Assembly (NCBI GenBank): GCA_051294375.1
Contig: CM119266.1
Coordinates: 5,441,210-5,505,209 of the forward strand
Direction: 5' to 3'
Length of the DNA stretch: 64,000 nt
From: Paraspadella gotoi
Lineage: Eukaryota; Chaetognatha
Every line of letters starts with the position of its first letter. The stretch's first letter is position 1. Positions 1 to 10,850 of the stretch are shown in pieces. Position numbers and translations under genes: made by a program. The notes below the pieces were generated by a model. That model was not told the origin of the DNA, made no database searches, and saw only the letters and a list, made by a program, of their open reading frames with translations.

Positions 1-300
1 CAATCAATCTCTGGCGATCGCAAGGGTTTCCGCGACGACTCTCCCCTCGGATTGGAGGGTCGACTCTGCGTGGAGAAAAATGACGAGACGATCCTGGAGG
101 CGACGGTCGGAATCATCGTCGCTTTCCTCGTCGTCGTCGTTCGTCGGGAAACTTCGTTCATTACGGGTTGACGATGAAAAATAATTGAAGCCTTTATTTT
201 CTCAGAACGACTCATTATCCTTATAGAATCAATTAGTTTAGCGAGTAATTAAGTGTTGAAGGATGAGTTAGCAAAGTAGATAGAGAAGTTTAATTAGATG
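1..300. other. unassigned unique sequence
   Basis: No supported gene or repeat unit is seen. A short (TCG)n-rich stretch lies near 105-145. It could be part of a transcribed region entering from the left, but no splice-bounded open frame is convincing. Confidence 0.4.
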
Positions 301-590
301 TTGGATTAGGTAGAACGTTAAGGTTAGGGTTATTAAGTGATAGTTGGGGTCGTTAGATTTAGAGGATTTTGTGTTAGAGGTTAGGGTGTTTAAGGATTAG
401 AGTAAGGGTTAAGGTTTAGGATTAGGTTCGGGTTCTGGTTCATGATTAGTGTTAGGGATAAAGGTTAGGGGTTAAGTTATAAGTTTAAGAATATGTTTAA
501 AACTAAATATCAAAATTGAAATTAAATACCGGAGATAAAGGAACAGAATTGGGGCGATCTGGGAAAAAAAGAGCCGGAAATTGGGATATT
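300..590 (+). repeat. degenerate TTAGGG-like dispersed repeat, copy 1
   Basis: The stretch is dense in irregular words such as TTAGGG, TTAGGAT and TTAAGG. It is followed by a conserved tail (a 'gataaaggaacagaa' block, then AGAGCCGG near 570). The same order of words recurs at 39.7-39.96 kb, on the minus strand at 43.57-43.76 kb, and at 53.09-53.29 kb. It is not a clean telomere array because unit spacing and sequence vary. Confidence 0.6.
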
Positions 591-599
591 GAGGATTAT

Positions 600-830
600 G
601 TTAAGGATTTTTAGAGGAAAATTAAGGGTGAGTGATGACAATTTGATGGACATATGATGACATTTTATGACAATGATAACAATTGTGACGAATAATGACT
701 ATTATGTGAGGATTCTACCTAAAAATAAGGGTAAGAAAAGACAATTGATGCAATTTGATGACGTTTGATAAAAATTAATGAGGATTTTAAGAGGAGAAAT
801 GATGGTAATGATGACGATTGTTGTCAATTT
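600..830. repeat. degenerate minisatellite built on GATGACA words
   Basis: The words GATGACA, TTTGATGA and ATGACGA recur at irregular 10-20 bp spacing. No period holds over more than a few units. It resembles other decayed short-period repeats in the window. Confidence 0.4.
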
Positions 831-1219
831 AGGGCACGGTGACAATTATTATTTACAATGTCACACACAATAAAAGTTGGTTTTTTTTTTAGATTGAAAA
901 AAAAGAAGAAAAGATTCGAAGAAAATTCCAAGATGGCGGAGATCGAACGCGAAGAAAATAGGTTTTTTGAAAAAAAGTTTATATAAATTTTTATGTCAAA
1001 AAGAAAGAAGTTAAAAACCCAAAATTTGGTACTTGACATTTGAAATGATTTTTTGGACAAATTAATATCACAATTTCTGATTCTTTTTTTCTTATTTACA
1101 ACCCGAAATAAATATTTCATAAATGAATAGAATTTATGTTGATCAAACTGCTTCGTTTGCTATATGGATTAAGTTTTTAAAAGTTTTTTTCTTCTTGTGT
1201 TATTTCTCTTTGAAGCGCT

Positions 1220-1283
1220 TTTCTCTCTCTCTCTCTCTCTCTCGTTCTCTCTTCTCTCTTCTCGGCTGTCTATCTCTCTCTTT

Positions 1284-1314
<31 letters not shown>

Positions 1315-1317
1315 TCT

Positions 1318-1350
<33 letters not shown>
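1220..1350. repeat. (CT)n microsatellite cluster
   Basis: Interrupted CT dinucleotide runs. Open frames here (poly Ser-Leu or Arg-Glu) are repeat translations, not genes. Confidence 0.9.
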
Positions 1351-1351
<1 letters not shown>

Positions 1352-1455
1352 GCCTCCCTCTTTATCCTCCACTAATGTCAATCGCCAACCGTAAAGTAAT
1401 TGCAGGAAATGATGCAATGAAATGGAACTGAACATAAACTCGACAGCCTCAAAAC

Positions 1456-1456
<1 letters not shown>

Positions 1457-1527
<71 letters not shown>
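1457..1527. repeat. (CT)n microsatellite
   Basis: Nearly uninterrupted CT dinucleotide runs separated by a single TT interruption. Confidence 0.9.
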
Positions 1528-1528
<1 letters not shown>

Positions 1529-1785
1529 TCTCGTCACACGCGCGTCAATCACGTCACCCCGAGTAACGCGTGAACCTTCACCGGACACGCCCCTTTAACG
1601 CCATTACACGGCGTCGAATGGCAAAAACTGGACCGTCATTGATCGGATGGCAAAAACTGGACGGCATTGGATCGGAAGAAGGAATTCGTCTGGGGTGATA
1701 ATGTGGGAAGTGAATATTAATCAATTGTCATTTAACATTAGAATAATAATAATAGAATTTATAATATTAAAAAAAAATTTTTTAT

Positions 1786-1786
1786 A

Positions 1787-1860
<74 letters not shown>

Positions 1861-1885
1861 CAATAATAATAAATAATAATATATA
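1786..1885. repeat. (AAT)n microsatellite
   Basis: AAT/ATA trinucleotide array with a few interruptions. Confidence 0.9.
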
Positions 1886-2057
1886 AAGAAAGTTTTATCA
1901 TTCTAGTGCTCTCTAAGAATTCTCTTCTTATTGTTTAACAATTATGTCTCGTTTTATTTTTTATTTTTTTTATTGTTTGCCTTTTGCAGTTTTATCGCTG
2001 AGATGAATTCGAAAAGTTCAAGTCTCTGGGGAAAGAACAATTCATCACATTTGTCTG

Positions 2058-2063
<6 letters not shown>

Positions 2064-2139
<76 letters not shown>

Positions 2140-2150
2140 CTCCTCCCTCT
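2064..2150. repeat. (CT)n microsatellite
   Basis: Long CT run with short interruptions near the 3' end. Confidence 0.9.
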
Positions 2151-2224
2151 TAACATGGTAGTAGCTGTCAGAATTGGTGAAAATACTCGGGACATCAAGT
2201 TTTAGTTTGTCAACACCAGAAGCC

Positions 2225-2440
2225 GTAAAGGAAGAGAAACGAGAGGGAGAAAGGAGGAGAGAGGGAGAAAGGGGGAGAGAGAGGGAGAGAGGGAGAAATG
2301 AGGGGTAAAATGTAAGTAGAAAAGATAATGGGGAGAATGTAGAGGAAAGAAAAAAGAATAAAGAGAAAAGGAAAGAGACAAAAAGAAAAAAGAAAAGAAA
2401 AAAATTAAAAGAAAAAAAAAAAGAAAATGGAATTTGAGAA
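2225..2440. repeat. purine-only tract
   Basis: Over 200 bp of almost pure A/G (GAGAGGGAGAAA-type words grading into AAAGAAA). Low complexity, no gene. Confidence 0.7.
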
Positions 2441-2507
2441 ATTGAAAAGAAATTGAGAGAATGATATTAATTGAGTTTCTCTTAAAAGAAAACACAAAAC
2501 TTTGATA

Positions 2508-2610
2508 AACAAATAAACAAAAAAACAAATAAACAAATAAACAAATAAATAAATAAACAAATAAACAAATAAACAAATAAACAAATAAACAAATAAACAA
2601 ATAAACAAAT
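2508..2610. repeat. (AAACAAAT)n octamer repeat
   Basis: Tandem AAACAAAT units with a few AAAT slips. Reading frames across it give Leu-Phe-Val-Tyr-type repeat peptides on the minus strand and are not genes. Confidence 0.9.
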
Positions 2611-2616
2611 TCAGAA

Positions 2617-2745
2617 ACTCTAGAAGTGAATAAACTGAACGCGACTGTGAGAGAATCTTGATTGAAATCTCGGTCCGACTCGGTTATTATCTTGAAAAAA
2701 GGAAGGGGACCTGAGCCTGTCCAAATTCAGGGGCAAGATAGCCTA
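2617..2745 (+). repeat. dispersed 'CAAGATAG' repeat, copy 1
   Basis: Shares ordered blocks with the reverse complement of 7830-8010: 'agtgaataaac', 'actgtgagaga-tcttgattgaaa', 'ttattatcttg', 'gcctgtccaaa', 'caagatag'. Related copies lie at 49180-49340 and inverted at 55105-55260. It is a short interspersed element of unknown class. Confidence 0.6.
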
Positions 2746-3081
2746 ATTATTATATGAATGGATAATTGTTATATTTAATTTATATTGAATATTGAATATT
2801 TATAATTTTATTAAACAAATTTGTTTCAATTGATAAAAGATTTAAAAAAGTCGAAGGATTGAAAACTTTTAGCCCAACCATAAAAGTCCGATCTGGATTC
2901 CTTTTCACCGAGAGATAAAAAAAAATGGCCCCCGTAAAAAAAAAAAAGAAAAATAGTTTTATTTCTTTCCTTCATTTTTATCACCAGAAAATCTTTCCTC
3001 TTTTGATTTTTATCACCAGAAAATCGTCTTTGGTTAAATGAAGAGAAACTGCGGCCATTGGAATCTTGCTCTCGTTGGAGC

Positions 3082-3082
3082 C

Positions 3083-3152
<70 letters not shown>
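3082..3152. repeat. (GA)n microsatellite
   Basis: GA dinucleotide run with a single AA interruption. Confidence 0.9.
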
Positions 3153-3154
<2 letters not shown>

Positions 3155-3199
3155 AAAGAGAAAAGTCTTAACTGTCATTTGGGATGGAAAGAGGGTTTT

Positions 3200-3545
3200 T
3201 TGACTCTCTTATTTTTTTCTTTTCTTTTCTTTACTTTTCTTTTTTGTCTTGACCTCTCTTTTGTTGAATTTTAGAAAAAAAATTATCGTACCTCCTTTTT
3301 GTTCTTATTTCTTTTCTCATTTCTTTTCTTTTAATCTTTCTTTTCTCTTCCTCTTTCTTTTTTTTTTCCTCTTTCTTTTCTTTTTCTCTTCTTTACTGTA
3401 TTTCTCTTTTATAGTTTTCCACATTTCGTTTATTTTATTTCCTGTTTCTAAATTTCTCTCTCCAACTCCGCTTTTGCTTTTCTTTTTTTTCCCTCCAAGC
3501 TTCTCTTTTTCTCTCTACCTATCTTCCTTCTAACTTCTCTTTTTA
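3200..3545. repeat. pyrimidine-rich tract
   Basis: T/C-dominated sequence (TTTCTTTT-type words) with no coding signature. Confidence 0.7.
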
Positions 3546-3548
3546 TCT

Positions 3549-3550
3549 AG

Positions 3551-3623
<73 letters not shown>
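3549..3623. repeat. (ATCT)n microsatellite
   Basis: About 18 near-perfect ATCT tetramers. Confidence 0.95.
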
Positions 3624-4053
3624 CTTAAACCTACAACTCTACTGCTTTTTTCTCTAAATTGTTAACGAATATTTATTGGGTTTTTCTTTGTCATATTCTG
3701 ACCTCCCTTTCCCTCTCTCTACTCACTCCTCCCCCCTCACTCCCCCCACCTTCCTCCTCACTTCCCCCTCCTCCTCCTCCTCATCTTCCTCCTCCTCCTC
3801 ATGTAGGCCGCGTTTATTACCGAAGTGAAGATGATCTCTGGCTCCACATTTCACGTCACAAAACCCAATCGCGTAACCAAATCTCCCATTCTCTCCCTCG
3901 TTACTTTCTCCCTCAAATCTCTCCTCTGTACAACCAAAACCGCCGCCATCTTGTTTATATGTAAGCGAAAGGACGTCGAATGTTTAAGCAACTTTTCTTT
4001 GCGGGACGCGTGTGGTTTGGAGAGGCCGTCGTCGTTGTTGTTATTGTGGTTCC

Positions 4054-4059
4054 ATCGTA

Positions 4060-4093
<34 letters not shown>
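4054..4093. repeat. (GTC)n microsatellite abutting a gap
   Basis: A GTC trinucleotide run continues directly into a run of N, so the array probably broke the assembly here. Confidence 0.9.
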
Positions 4094-4328
4094 NNNNNNN
4101 NNNNNNNNNNNNNNNNNNNNNNNNNNNNNNNNNNNNNNNNNNNNNNNNNNNNNNNNNNNNNNNNNNNNNNNNNNNNNNNNNNNNNNNNNNNNNNNNNNNN
4201 NNNNNNNNNNNNNNNNNNNNNNNNNNNNNNNNNNNNNNNNNNNNNNNNNNNNNNNNNNNNNNNNNNNNNNNNNNNNNNNNNNNNNNNNNNNNNNNNNNNN
4301 NNNNNNNNNNNNNNNNNNNNNNNNNNNN
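4094..4328. other. assembly gap (N)
   Basis: 235 undetermined bases. Confidence 1.
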
Positions 4329-4613
4329 CTATCTTTTTTGGTCGAACAAATCCGAAATCGAGATCAGGATTATCTCGCCTCTTTTTCGAATCTCGAATCG
4401 ATGTCAGGGCTATGAATATGATGTCTTACATATTGACGAAATTAGTAAGTCAGACTATTTATGATATTGTTGATAACAAGAGAGTTCAAAGGTCCGAGAT
4501 AGTTTATTTCGCTGAGTATATTGATAATTTTTCCTAATGTTTTTACTGAGCTCTTTAAAGCTTTGACCAAATATGAACAGTATCTGGTTCTCGATTGCAA
4601 ATGACTTAGATCT

Positions 4614-4669
<56 letters not shown>
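4614..4669. repeat. (GA)n microsatellite
   Basis: GA dinucleotide run of about 54 bp. Confidence 0.9.
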
Positions 4670-4671
<2 letters not shown>

Positions 4672-5029
4672 TTTTACGCCCTGTTGAGTTCAAAAGTGAT
4701 CAGTGGTCAAACATCTCGAGCCGCGTTACGAATGATGTTCTCATTTGCATAATCGAGATGCAAAACTCCATCAAGATCCAACAATTAAGGGGACAGAGAG
4801 AGAGAGTCGGGGAATATTCCATGAAAAATACTTATTGTTTGACGTTTGTAGTTTATATCATACATATTATTCATAATTAATTTTCAATAAATCTCACAAA
4901 TGATGATAGACTTTTATTGTTATTGATGGTATGAGTATTACTTATCTCAGTAATATCTCTCTTTAATATTTAAGCAGACTCCCGGCGATCCCTCGACAAT
5001 CCCTTGCTAGTATTTCAAAAAAATATGTC

Positions 5030-5232
5030 GGCTATCCTCGGCAATCTCTTGGCCCATCTCTTGTCCATTTCTTGCCCATTTCATAGCAATCACTTGTCCA
5101 CGTCTTGTCTATCTCTCGGCAATTTCTCGGCAATACCTCGGCAGTCTTTAGGAAATTTCTCGGCAATTCCGTGTCCATCTCTCGGCAATCTCTCGGCACT
5201 TTCGCGTCGGTTTCTTCTAAGTCTTCGGCATC
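5030..5232. repeat. degenerate minisatellite based on CTCGGCAAT
   Basis: CTCGGCAATCT, CTTGTCCATCT and similar 10-12 bp words repeat about 15 times with substitutions. Open frames on both strands over it reflect the repeat. Confidence 0.7.
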
Positions 5233-5334
5233 AGAGTTCACTCATCAACTCTCAGTGGGGTAAAATCACCCGACTAGGTGGAATTCACAAGCTTTCTTGT
5301 TTTTGAATTTGAGGTCGCGCGAGAGGACGAGAGA

Positions 5335-5720
5335 CGGCAAGGAGGAGGAGGAGAAGAGGAGAGCGAGGAGAGAGAGGAGGAAGAGGGAGAGAGGACAGGG
5401 CGAGAGGAGGAGGGGGGTGAAGAGAGTAGGGAGGAGAGGGAGAGAGGAGAGAGAGAGAGGTTTGAGAGGAGAGGAGGGAGAGAGAGGAGAGGGAGAGAGG
5501 GGGAGAGGGAAGGAGAGAGAGAGGAGAGAGGGGAGAGGAGGGAGAGAGCGGGAGAGAGGAGGGGGATGAGAGGTAAGGATGGGATGAGGAGAGGCGTAGA
5601 GGCAGAGATGAGAGGGAGAGAGAGAGTGAGCAGTGGAGAGAGAGACCGAGGAGTGATTGAATCATGAAGAGGAGAGGATGAGAGAGTTGGATGAGAGAGA
5701 GAGAGGAGAGAGAGAGGGAA
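5335..5720. repeat. purine-only GA/GGA tract
   Basis: Nearly 400 bp of A/G on the + strand, mainly GAGAGG and GGAGGA. The open frames on both strands are low-complexity artefacts. Confidence 0.85.
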
Positions 5721-5919
5721 TGAGGCGCGAGAAGTGGGCGGTCGCGGTTCTGGCTCGGGTCAGTTCAATTGATCGTCGCGCTTCGCATGTTTTTTTGGGT
5801 TGGTGCGTGATTCCTTTCCCCCCGCCGCGTTTGAATTGTTGTTTTTTGCAGCATTGATGTGTTATGCTTGTTATTTCAGGACTTTGGAATTCTATTAAAG
5901 GATAAATTTACTCTTTCCT

Positions 5920-6430
5920 ATTTCTCCTTTTTTTTCTTTATTTTTTTCCTTCTTTCCTTCTCCTTTCTTTTTCCTTCCTTTCTTTTTCCTTCTCCATTTC
6001 TTTTCCTCTATCTTCTCTCTTCCTCCTTGGTCTCCTTTCTCTCATTCCTTTCCTTTTCCTTCTCTTTCCTTTCAATCTTTTCTTCTTTCCTCCTTTCTTC
6101 TTCCTCCCTTCCTTTCATTATCCCTTTCCTCCATCCCTTTCCTCTCTCCTCCATCTTTTTTCTTTCCTCCCTTTCCTTCATTCGCTCCCCTTTCCTTCCT
6201 CTCATCCCCTTGTCTCCTCCTTTCCTTTTCCAATCTTTCTTTCTCTTCTTCTTCCTCCCTTTCTTTCTCTATCCCTTTTCCTCTCCATTTCAATCGTTTT
6301 CTCCTTTCCTCCCCTTTCCTTTCCTCTCATCCCCTTTCCTCCTCATTCTCCAATCTTTTCTCCTTTCCTCCCTTTCCTCATTCCTCCCCTTTCCTTTCCT
6401 CTCATCTCCTTTCCTCCCTCTTTTCAAATC
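5920..6430. repeat. pyrimidine-only CCTTT tract
   Basis: About 500 bp of T/C, mainly CCTTTCCT-type words. The 202-residue open frame (Ser/Phe/Leu/Pro only) is repeat translation. Confidence 0.85.
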
Positions 6431-6649
6431 TCGACATTTCTCGCTCGAATTCCTCTCGATTCTCTAAGAACCACTAAGTGCTGTTGGGATCTTCTCAACC
6501 TTCAACTTTTTCTTGTCGACTTTTTCGTCCGAATCTGAATCTCACTCACTTCTCTTTTATTCTTCTCTTTTTCTTATCTTTTTCTTCTCTTTTTCTTGTC
6601 TTTCTTTTCATTTATTTGTCTGTTTGTCCGTCGGTCCGCAGGTAGAGTT

Positions 6650-7075
6650 TTTATAATTCACTTTGTCGGTCCGTCGGTCCGCCCCCTCAATCTTGTCGGG
6701 CATTAACTTATTTCATTTCAGAACTTCGAATTATGATAAATAAGGCAAAAAAATGGATGTCCGTCCGTCCGTCTGTCTGTCCGTCCGTCTGTCCCACCTT
6801 AGCAAAATGAATGAAATTTTCTGTGTGATTGAGCTGGATGTAAAGTTTCGTTGGAATCGTGCGAGTGGAAAAGAGTTTAAATGGAAAAAACAAAAGTCAT
6901 ATTTACTAGAAGTATTTTTACTTATATTTACTCATAATTATTATATTTATTAAAAATTAGATAGATAAATTGAAATGAAATTTTGTGTGTGGTATGCAAT
7001 TAAACTGGAAATAAATTTTTGATGGAATCGTAGGAGGGGAAAAGAGTTTAAATGAGAAAACCAAATACATTTATT
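6650..7075 (+). mobile_element. CTGT/TCCG-bearing dispersed element, copy 1
   Basis: Order of parts: a CGGTCCGCCCCCTCAATCTT head, a 'gaattatgataaat' block, a (TCCG/TCTG)n microsatellite, CCCACCTTAGCAAAA, then two diverged units of a roughly 150 bp monomer ('gaaattttgtgtgtg', 'gatggaatcgt', 'gagtttaaatgg'). The same architecture is seen at 20.74-21.18 kb and, inverted, at 47.1-48.2 kb. There is no coding capacity, so it is a non-autonomous element or a transposable satellite. Confidence 0.65.
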
Positions 7076-7424
7076 TTATTTATAAATTTCTCTCTATCTT
7101 TTCTCTCTGTTAATTGATTGATTGATTGCAAGTTGACCAAATTATCCAAGTGACCAAATTCTGCGAGATAAAAAAAATTAGGTCAGTTGACCAAATTATG
7201 CAAAATTAACAAATTATACAAAATTATCAAATTATGCAAGCTGGTTTTGGCGAGGCTACTGGTAATGATTGATAGATAATTTGATTTATAGATTTTTTCA
7301 TAGATCTATTAAGAAGTCTGTTATGATTTTTTATGTAACCATGTGTTATGATCTGTTAAGATCACAAATTGAAAGTCAGAAAACATTACCGTGATTTATC
7401 ATCGGATTAGATTATTACCACTTA

Positions 7425-7460
7425 ATTATTGTTGGCAGATCCGACATTGTTTGCTCAAAC
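7425..7460 (+). repeat. short dispersed motif GGCAGATCCGACAT, copy 1
   Basis: GGCAGATCCGACAT-GTTTGCTCAAACTT occurs here and at 21.60-21.64 kb with the same flanking AT-rich context. It is a fragment of an unidentified interspersed repeat. Confidence 0.45.
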
Positions 7461-7829
7461 TTTTTTTTATGCAAACCGAAAACTTAGATTATTCTTTTTT
7501 CGAAACGATTTCATTCTTTCATTCTCTCAATCATTAGCCTATTTATATATTGATACAATAGGCGACGATGTATAGAAACAGTTTCAGTTGTTTCATAATA
7601 AACAACAGGTTAAAAACACATTTTATAATATGGAGCCTTCTGTATTTATCTCAAGTCTCGCCAAATTACGACTCAGAGACCAACAAGATAACCAGAAGAC
7701 GATTTGGCTGAACGCATGTTAACATTAATGAATTTTTTGTTTCGCCCAAAAAATTAAAAGCGAACCTAAAGCCTTATGAAATTGGTACAACCAATATAAA
7801 AATTATCCATTCATTTAATAAATAAACTA

Positions 7830-8012
7830 TCTTGTCCCTGACTTTGGACAGGCTTTGGCGGTTTAAGGCCTCCATCACACTTACAAGATAATAACATAGC
7901 AGGTTTCTGCAAGCTTTCAATCAAGACTCTCTCACAGTCTTGTTTATTCACTCCCAGTGAACCTGGCTTCCCTATCAATGAAGTGGTATAATATTTCAAA
8001 GAATGTTTCAAT
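7830..8012 (-). repeat. dispersed 'CAAGATAG' repeat, copy 2
   Basis: The reverse complement shares ordered blocks with 2617-2745. The 66-residue open frame on the minus strand here is not supported as a gene. Confidence 0.6.
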
Positions 8013-8084
8013 TGTATGAAAAGACCACTCCCTTAAGTATTTCTTTTATATAATTTAATTCGAACTAAATTTTTATGAAAATCA

Positions 8085-8168
8085 TTTGGCCCAGTGCTGA
8101 GAACGCCGGTTATTCAACATTCCTGAAAGGTTTCAGGTTCAAATCTGGCTAAAGTAATTTTTTACCAT
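8085..8168 (+). repeat. possible tRNA-derived (SINE-like) sequence
   Basis: TGGCCCAGTGCTGAG resembles an A box and GGTTCAAATCTGG resembles a B box about 40 bp downstream. A TTTTTT terminator-like run follows at about 8157. The T arm does not pair well, so it is not a functional tRNA. Confidence 0.35.
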
Positions 8169-8491
8169 AAGTTCTGATGTCCTAAAATTGGTCATATAGC
8201 AATGGCTTACCGAAGGGAGCGTAGCCATATGTTTACTCAATATCAAGACAAAAACTCTCTTTCAAATTATCATTTGTACTCGAGTTACAGAGCTTGCCTT
8301 CTCGGAAATTCTAGACGGATGCTACTGTCGCTTTTGCCAGACGCCGCCCGTATATTTATCTTATTTCCTTCCGGAAAGTTCATGCTGGTTTCAAAATAAT
8401 TTAAAATAAGACTCTTTTCGTTATCTTATTCCAGGGAAAACCGTTAATTATTTTTCACATGATCATTAGTTACTTTTTATATTCATGGAAA

Positions 8492-8557
8492 ATGGTTTTT
8501 TTTAAAAATATTTTTTTCGGATACTTCTTTACCGCTTTGATACTAAATATTACGCAG
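8492..8557 (+). CDS. exon 1 of EGF-like gene (signal peptide)
   Basis: 22 codons beginning MVFFKN, a hydrophobic core FFGYFFTALIL, and ending CAG|GTAAGT, a consensus donor in phase 0. The hydrophobic leader points to secretion or a membrane anchor. Confidence 0.6.
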
Positions 8558-10731
8558 GTAAGTACAGTTTTACAAATATTATATTTAACTTTAAACGATG
8601 AAAAGTAAGAAAAAACCACAAAGGAAGATAAGGACGAAATTTAAACTTATTGACTATGTCTGTTGATATTTTTCAATTTTTCACCGTACTAACTAATTGT
8701 ATAAACAGTTTGTGTTTATGACATTTTATGTTCCTATGATATGTATACATTTAACTGGTCATTCTCAGAATTGATCAAACTGCAGTTTAATTTTTTCTTA
8801 GGTTGAAGGAAACGATACTTTAGCAAAACTGTTATTAGTTCGTGGAACTTCTCCTCTGCCACCTCGCCGAATCGGAAACGCTCTCGTGGTAAGACAAATC
8901 ACCCAGAAATACTAAAATATTTTAATACGAATAAATTAATGATGAAAGCTTGTGTTTGCATATCGATCATTAGATATGACAGTTTCAATGTACCCTAATA
9001 ACGCATTGGGAGAATTTTTCATCCTTAAAGAGTTTAACACCCAGTAGAGCAGAAAACTTTTTTTTCTCCAGCAACTCTTCAGATTGGTTGATCGCCCGAA
9101 ACTGGAGTTCCGGCTTTGAATTGCATCTAACCCCAACCTTCGACCAGATGTTGGAGACTCTCCAGCCGCTGCTGCCGAAAATTCTCTCGAGCAGAAAATT
9201 TCTGTCCGCACGCATCGAGGCTGATGGAAGCTCGATTTGCTAAGCGAAAATCGTCTCCCTCTCTATCCTGTTCGAAACGACTCTTCTCAAACACGAATGC
9301 AGATGGCTCTCTACTTTGACAGAATATTCGACGCCGTTCCGTCTTGGACTTAAAGACGCCGCAGCATCTGACGAAGAACTGGAGAGTTTAGGCTTTCCGA
9401 AGGAGATGTTGATCGCTTTTCGAGAGGCAGAGGAATTGTCCATCGAGTCGATACTAACTGAGAGATCAAACGAAAATAGATCGAAAGAAACTAAGATGTT
9501 AGATGAAATATTTTCTTTTGTGAATGAGGAACTTTCCTTGAACAAAGAAGACGACAACCAAGATCGCCGCCTTAACTGTTCAGCTTTAATCCGCGCAAGA
9601 ATTCGGGTTTTTTTCGCTTTTCAAAAGGTTTTCAGCTTACGATATGCTCACAAAATTGTGAAAGGTCAACAAACTGAAAACCGACTCCTAAGATCCTTTA
9701 CTTTAAAGAATATCATCCTTAATGGAATTGTAAACTGTCAGCAAGACCACAATATATGGTCTCAATCGAACTTTACTCTTGTGAAATTAGAATGTGAACG
9801 GAAATGTAAAGGCGGGAGTTGTTTTGATATTTCAGCTAACGGTTCACTCTGTCTCTGCAATCTTGGCCACGCGGGAGTTTACTGTGAACGCTCATCTCGT
9901 CGCTACGATGGCTTCTTTCCTATTCTCCCGACTTTAAAATTCTTTAAAACTCTGAACATTTCGGGTTTATTTGAAGCGAAATCAATTTCTGAAAAGTCAA
10001 AAGATTTTTTTATTTCTTCCCCAATGACGTCTGCTTTGAAAGAAGCAAAAGTTCATTTTTCTCAAGGCTTGAAAAGAAGTGGGATTACGAATTTGCTTCA
10101 TCTTTCGTCAATTAAAAATATATTTAATAAAATTTTTGTTGAAACACTGGAAGAATTTGTCACAAATAAAGAAGATATTTTACATATAATGAGACAAATC
10201 ATCGAATTGACGGAAGTAGTAGAAGTAGTAAAGGAACTTAAGTTTGCTAAGTTGGACAAAAAGTATCAGGAACCGTTGACAAAGCTTCACATAATTGTTG
10301 ATGAATTGCACAACTTACTTTTAGATGATCCGAATAATTTTGACAAAAAAATGAGCTGCACACTCGTATTGTCAGGTAATCAACTTACATAACCTAACAT
10401 AATAATAAAGTGTTCACATTATCTTCACCCAATTCCTTACACAGATTTCCGAATTTAACTCTGCCGACTGCAACGTCTAATTGTCCACGGACCTGTAAAA
10501 CTCGCCAAAGCTTTAGAACATATTTCTTGCACTGAAGAATACAAACAAAGGTTTTCACGTTTCAAAGATCATTTGATTCGGTTATATGTTGGTTCCTATG
10601 CCACTTATCACTGGTGTTTAATTATGGACCCTCAACCATTTCCTTCTCGGGCGCTGATTGAAGAGGAAGCACTAAAGAGTGCCACCATCATGGCTGAAAA
10701 TTTTGCTAGGCACTCTTGCCTTGATGCCTAA
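8492..10731 (+). CDS. secreted EGF-like protein gene, interrupted (candidate gene model)
   Basis: Family not recognised. Two clean exons (8492-8557 and 8802-8888, joined in phase 0) encode a signal-peptide-like start, MVFFKNIFFGYFFTALILN, followed by a short linker. A long coding stretch follows at 9073-10390, and a possible last segment at 10459-10731 ends LDA-stop. One six-cysteine EGF-like module lies at about 9790-9884, with spacing C-x3-C-x4-C-x9-C-x-C-x8-C; the regions around it are mostly helical and charged. Coding is broken: a TAA at 9241, a frame mismatch entering 9073, and a TAA in the last segment at about 10470. An alternative end is the TAA after GNQLT (10390) with AATAAA about 15 bp further. 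It may be a decaying gene or a real gene with sequencing indels. Secretion is inferred from the hydrophobic start only. Confidence 0.5.
8802..8888 (+). CDS. exon 2 of EGF-like gene
   Basis: Pyrimidine tract then TTAG acceptor; 29 codons (VEGNDTLAKLLLVRG...) open in the phase set by exon 1; ends GTG|GTAAGA. There is no recognised domain. Confidence 0.55.
9073..10390 (+). CDS. main coding region of EGF-like gene, with in-frame TAA
   Basis: Frame 1 is open from about 9073 to a TAA at 9241, and again to the TAA at 10390. Around 9220-9350 a second frame also looks protein-like (MALYFDRIFDAVPSW at about 9300-9345), so a pair of compensating indels is possible. The EGF-like module is at about 9790-9884. 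Four N-x-S/T sequons fit an extracellular protein. Confidence 0.5.
10459..10731 (+). CDS. possible 3' coding segment of EGF-like gene
   Basis: A GT at about 10375 and a TTACACAG acceptor would join this segment in phase, but TAA occurs four codons in. After that the frame is open for about 85 codons (CRLQRLIVHGPVKLAKALEH... to ARHSCLDA-stop) with ordinary protein composition. It may be an exon damaged by one substitution or indel. Confidence 0.4.
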   Translation, partial: LCRLQRLIVHGPVKLAKALEHISCTEEYKQRFSRFKDHLIRLYVGSYATYHWCLIMDPQPFPSRALIEEEALKSATIMAENFARHSCLDA

Positions 10732-10850
10732 GCCTTAACCCAAAGTCCCAAACCCTAATCCTAAATCTTTAATCCTAATCCTTAACCTAATTCCTAACTC
10801 TAATCCATATCATAATCCCAAACCCTTACTCCTATTATAAATTTTAAACA
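10732..10850 (-). repeat. degenerate CCCTAA-like repeat
   Basis: CCTTAACCC, CCCTAATCC and CCTAATCC words at irregular spacing; complementary in type to the TTAGGG-like repeats at 300-590 and 39.7 kb, but the AGAGCCGG tail is not seen. Confidence 0.5.

Noticed and set aside
300-480. True telomere
   Set aside because: Words are irregular and internal, and a fixed non-telomeric tail recurs with them.
1123-1588. Open frames rich in Ser-Leu or Arg-Glu (many loci, e.g. also 5278-5667, 16066-16609, 33433-34002, 54366-54691)
   Set aside because: They are translations of (CT)n/(GA)n repeats, open in several frames and on both strands at once.
5859-6467. 202-residue frame of Phe/Ser/Leu/Pro
   Set aside because: Pyrimidine-only DNA; composition forces it.
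9241-10475. Alternative genetic code with TAA read as Gln
   Set aside because: Both stops in the EGF-like gene could replace Gln codons, but the Irx and otopetrin exons need no such reading and otopetrin has an animal-type context; decay or error is simpler.
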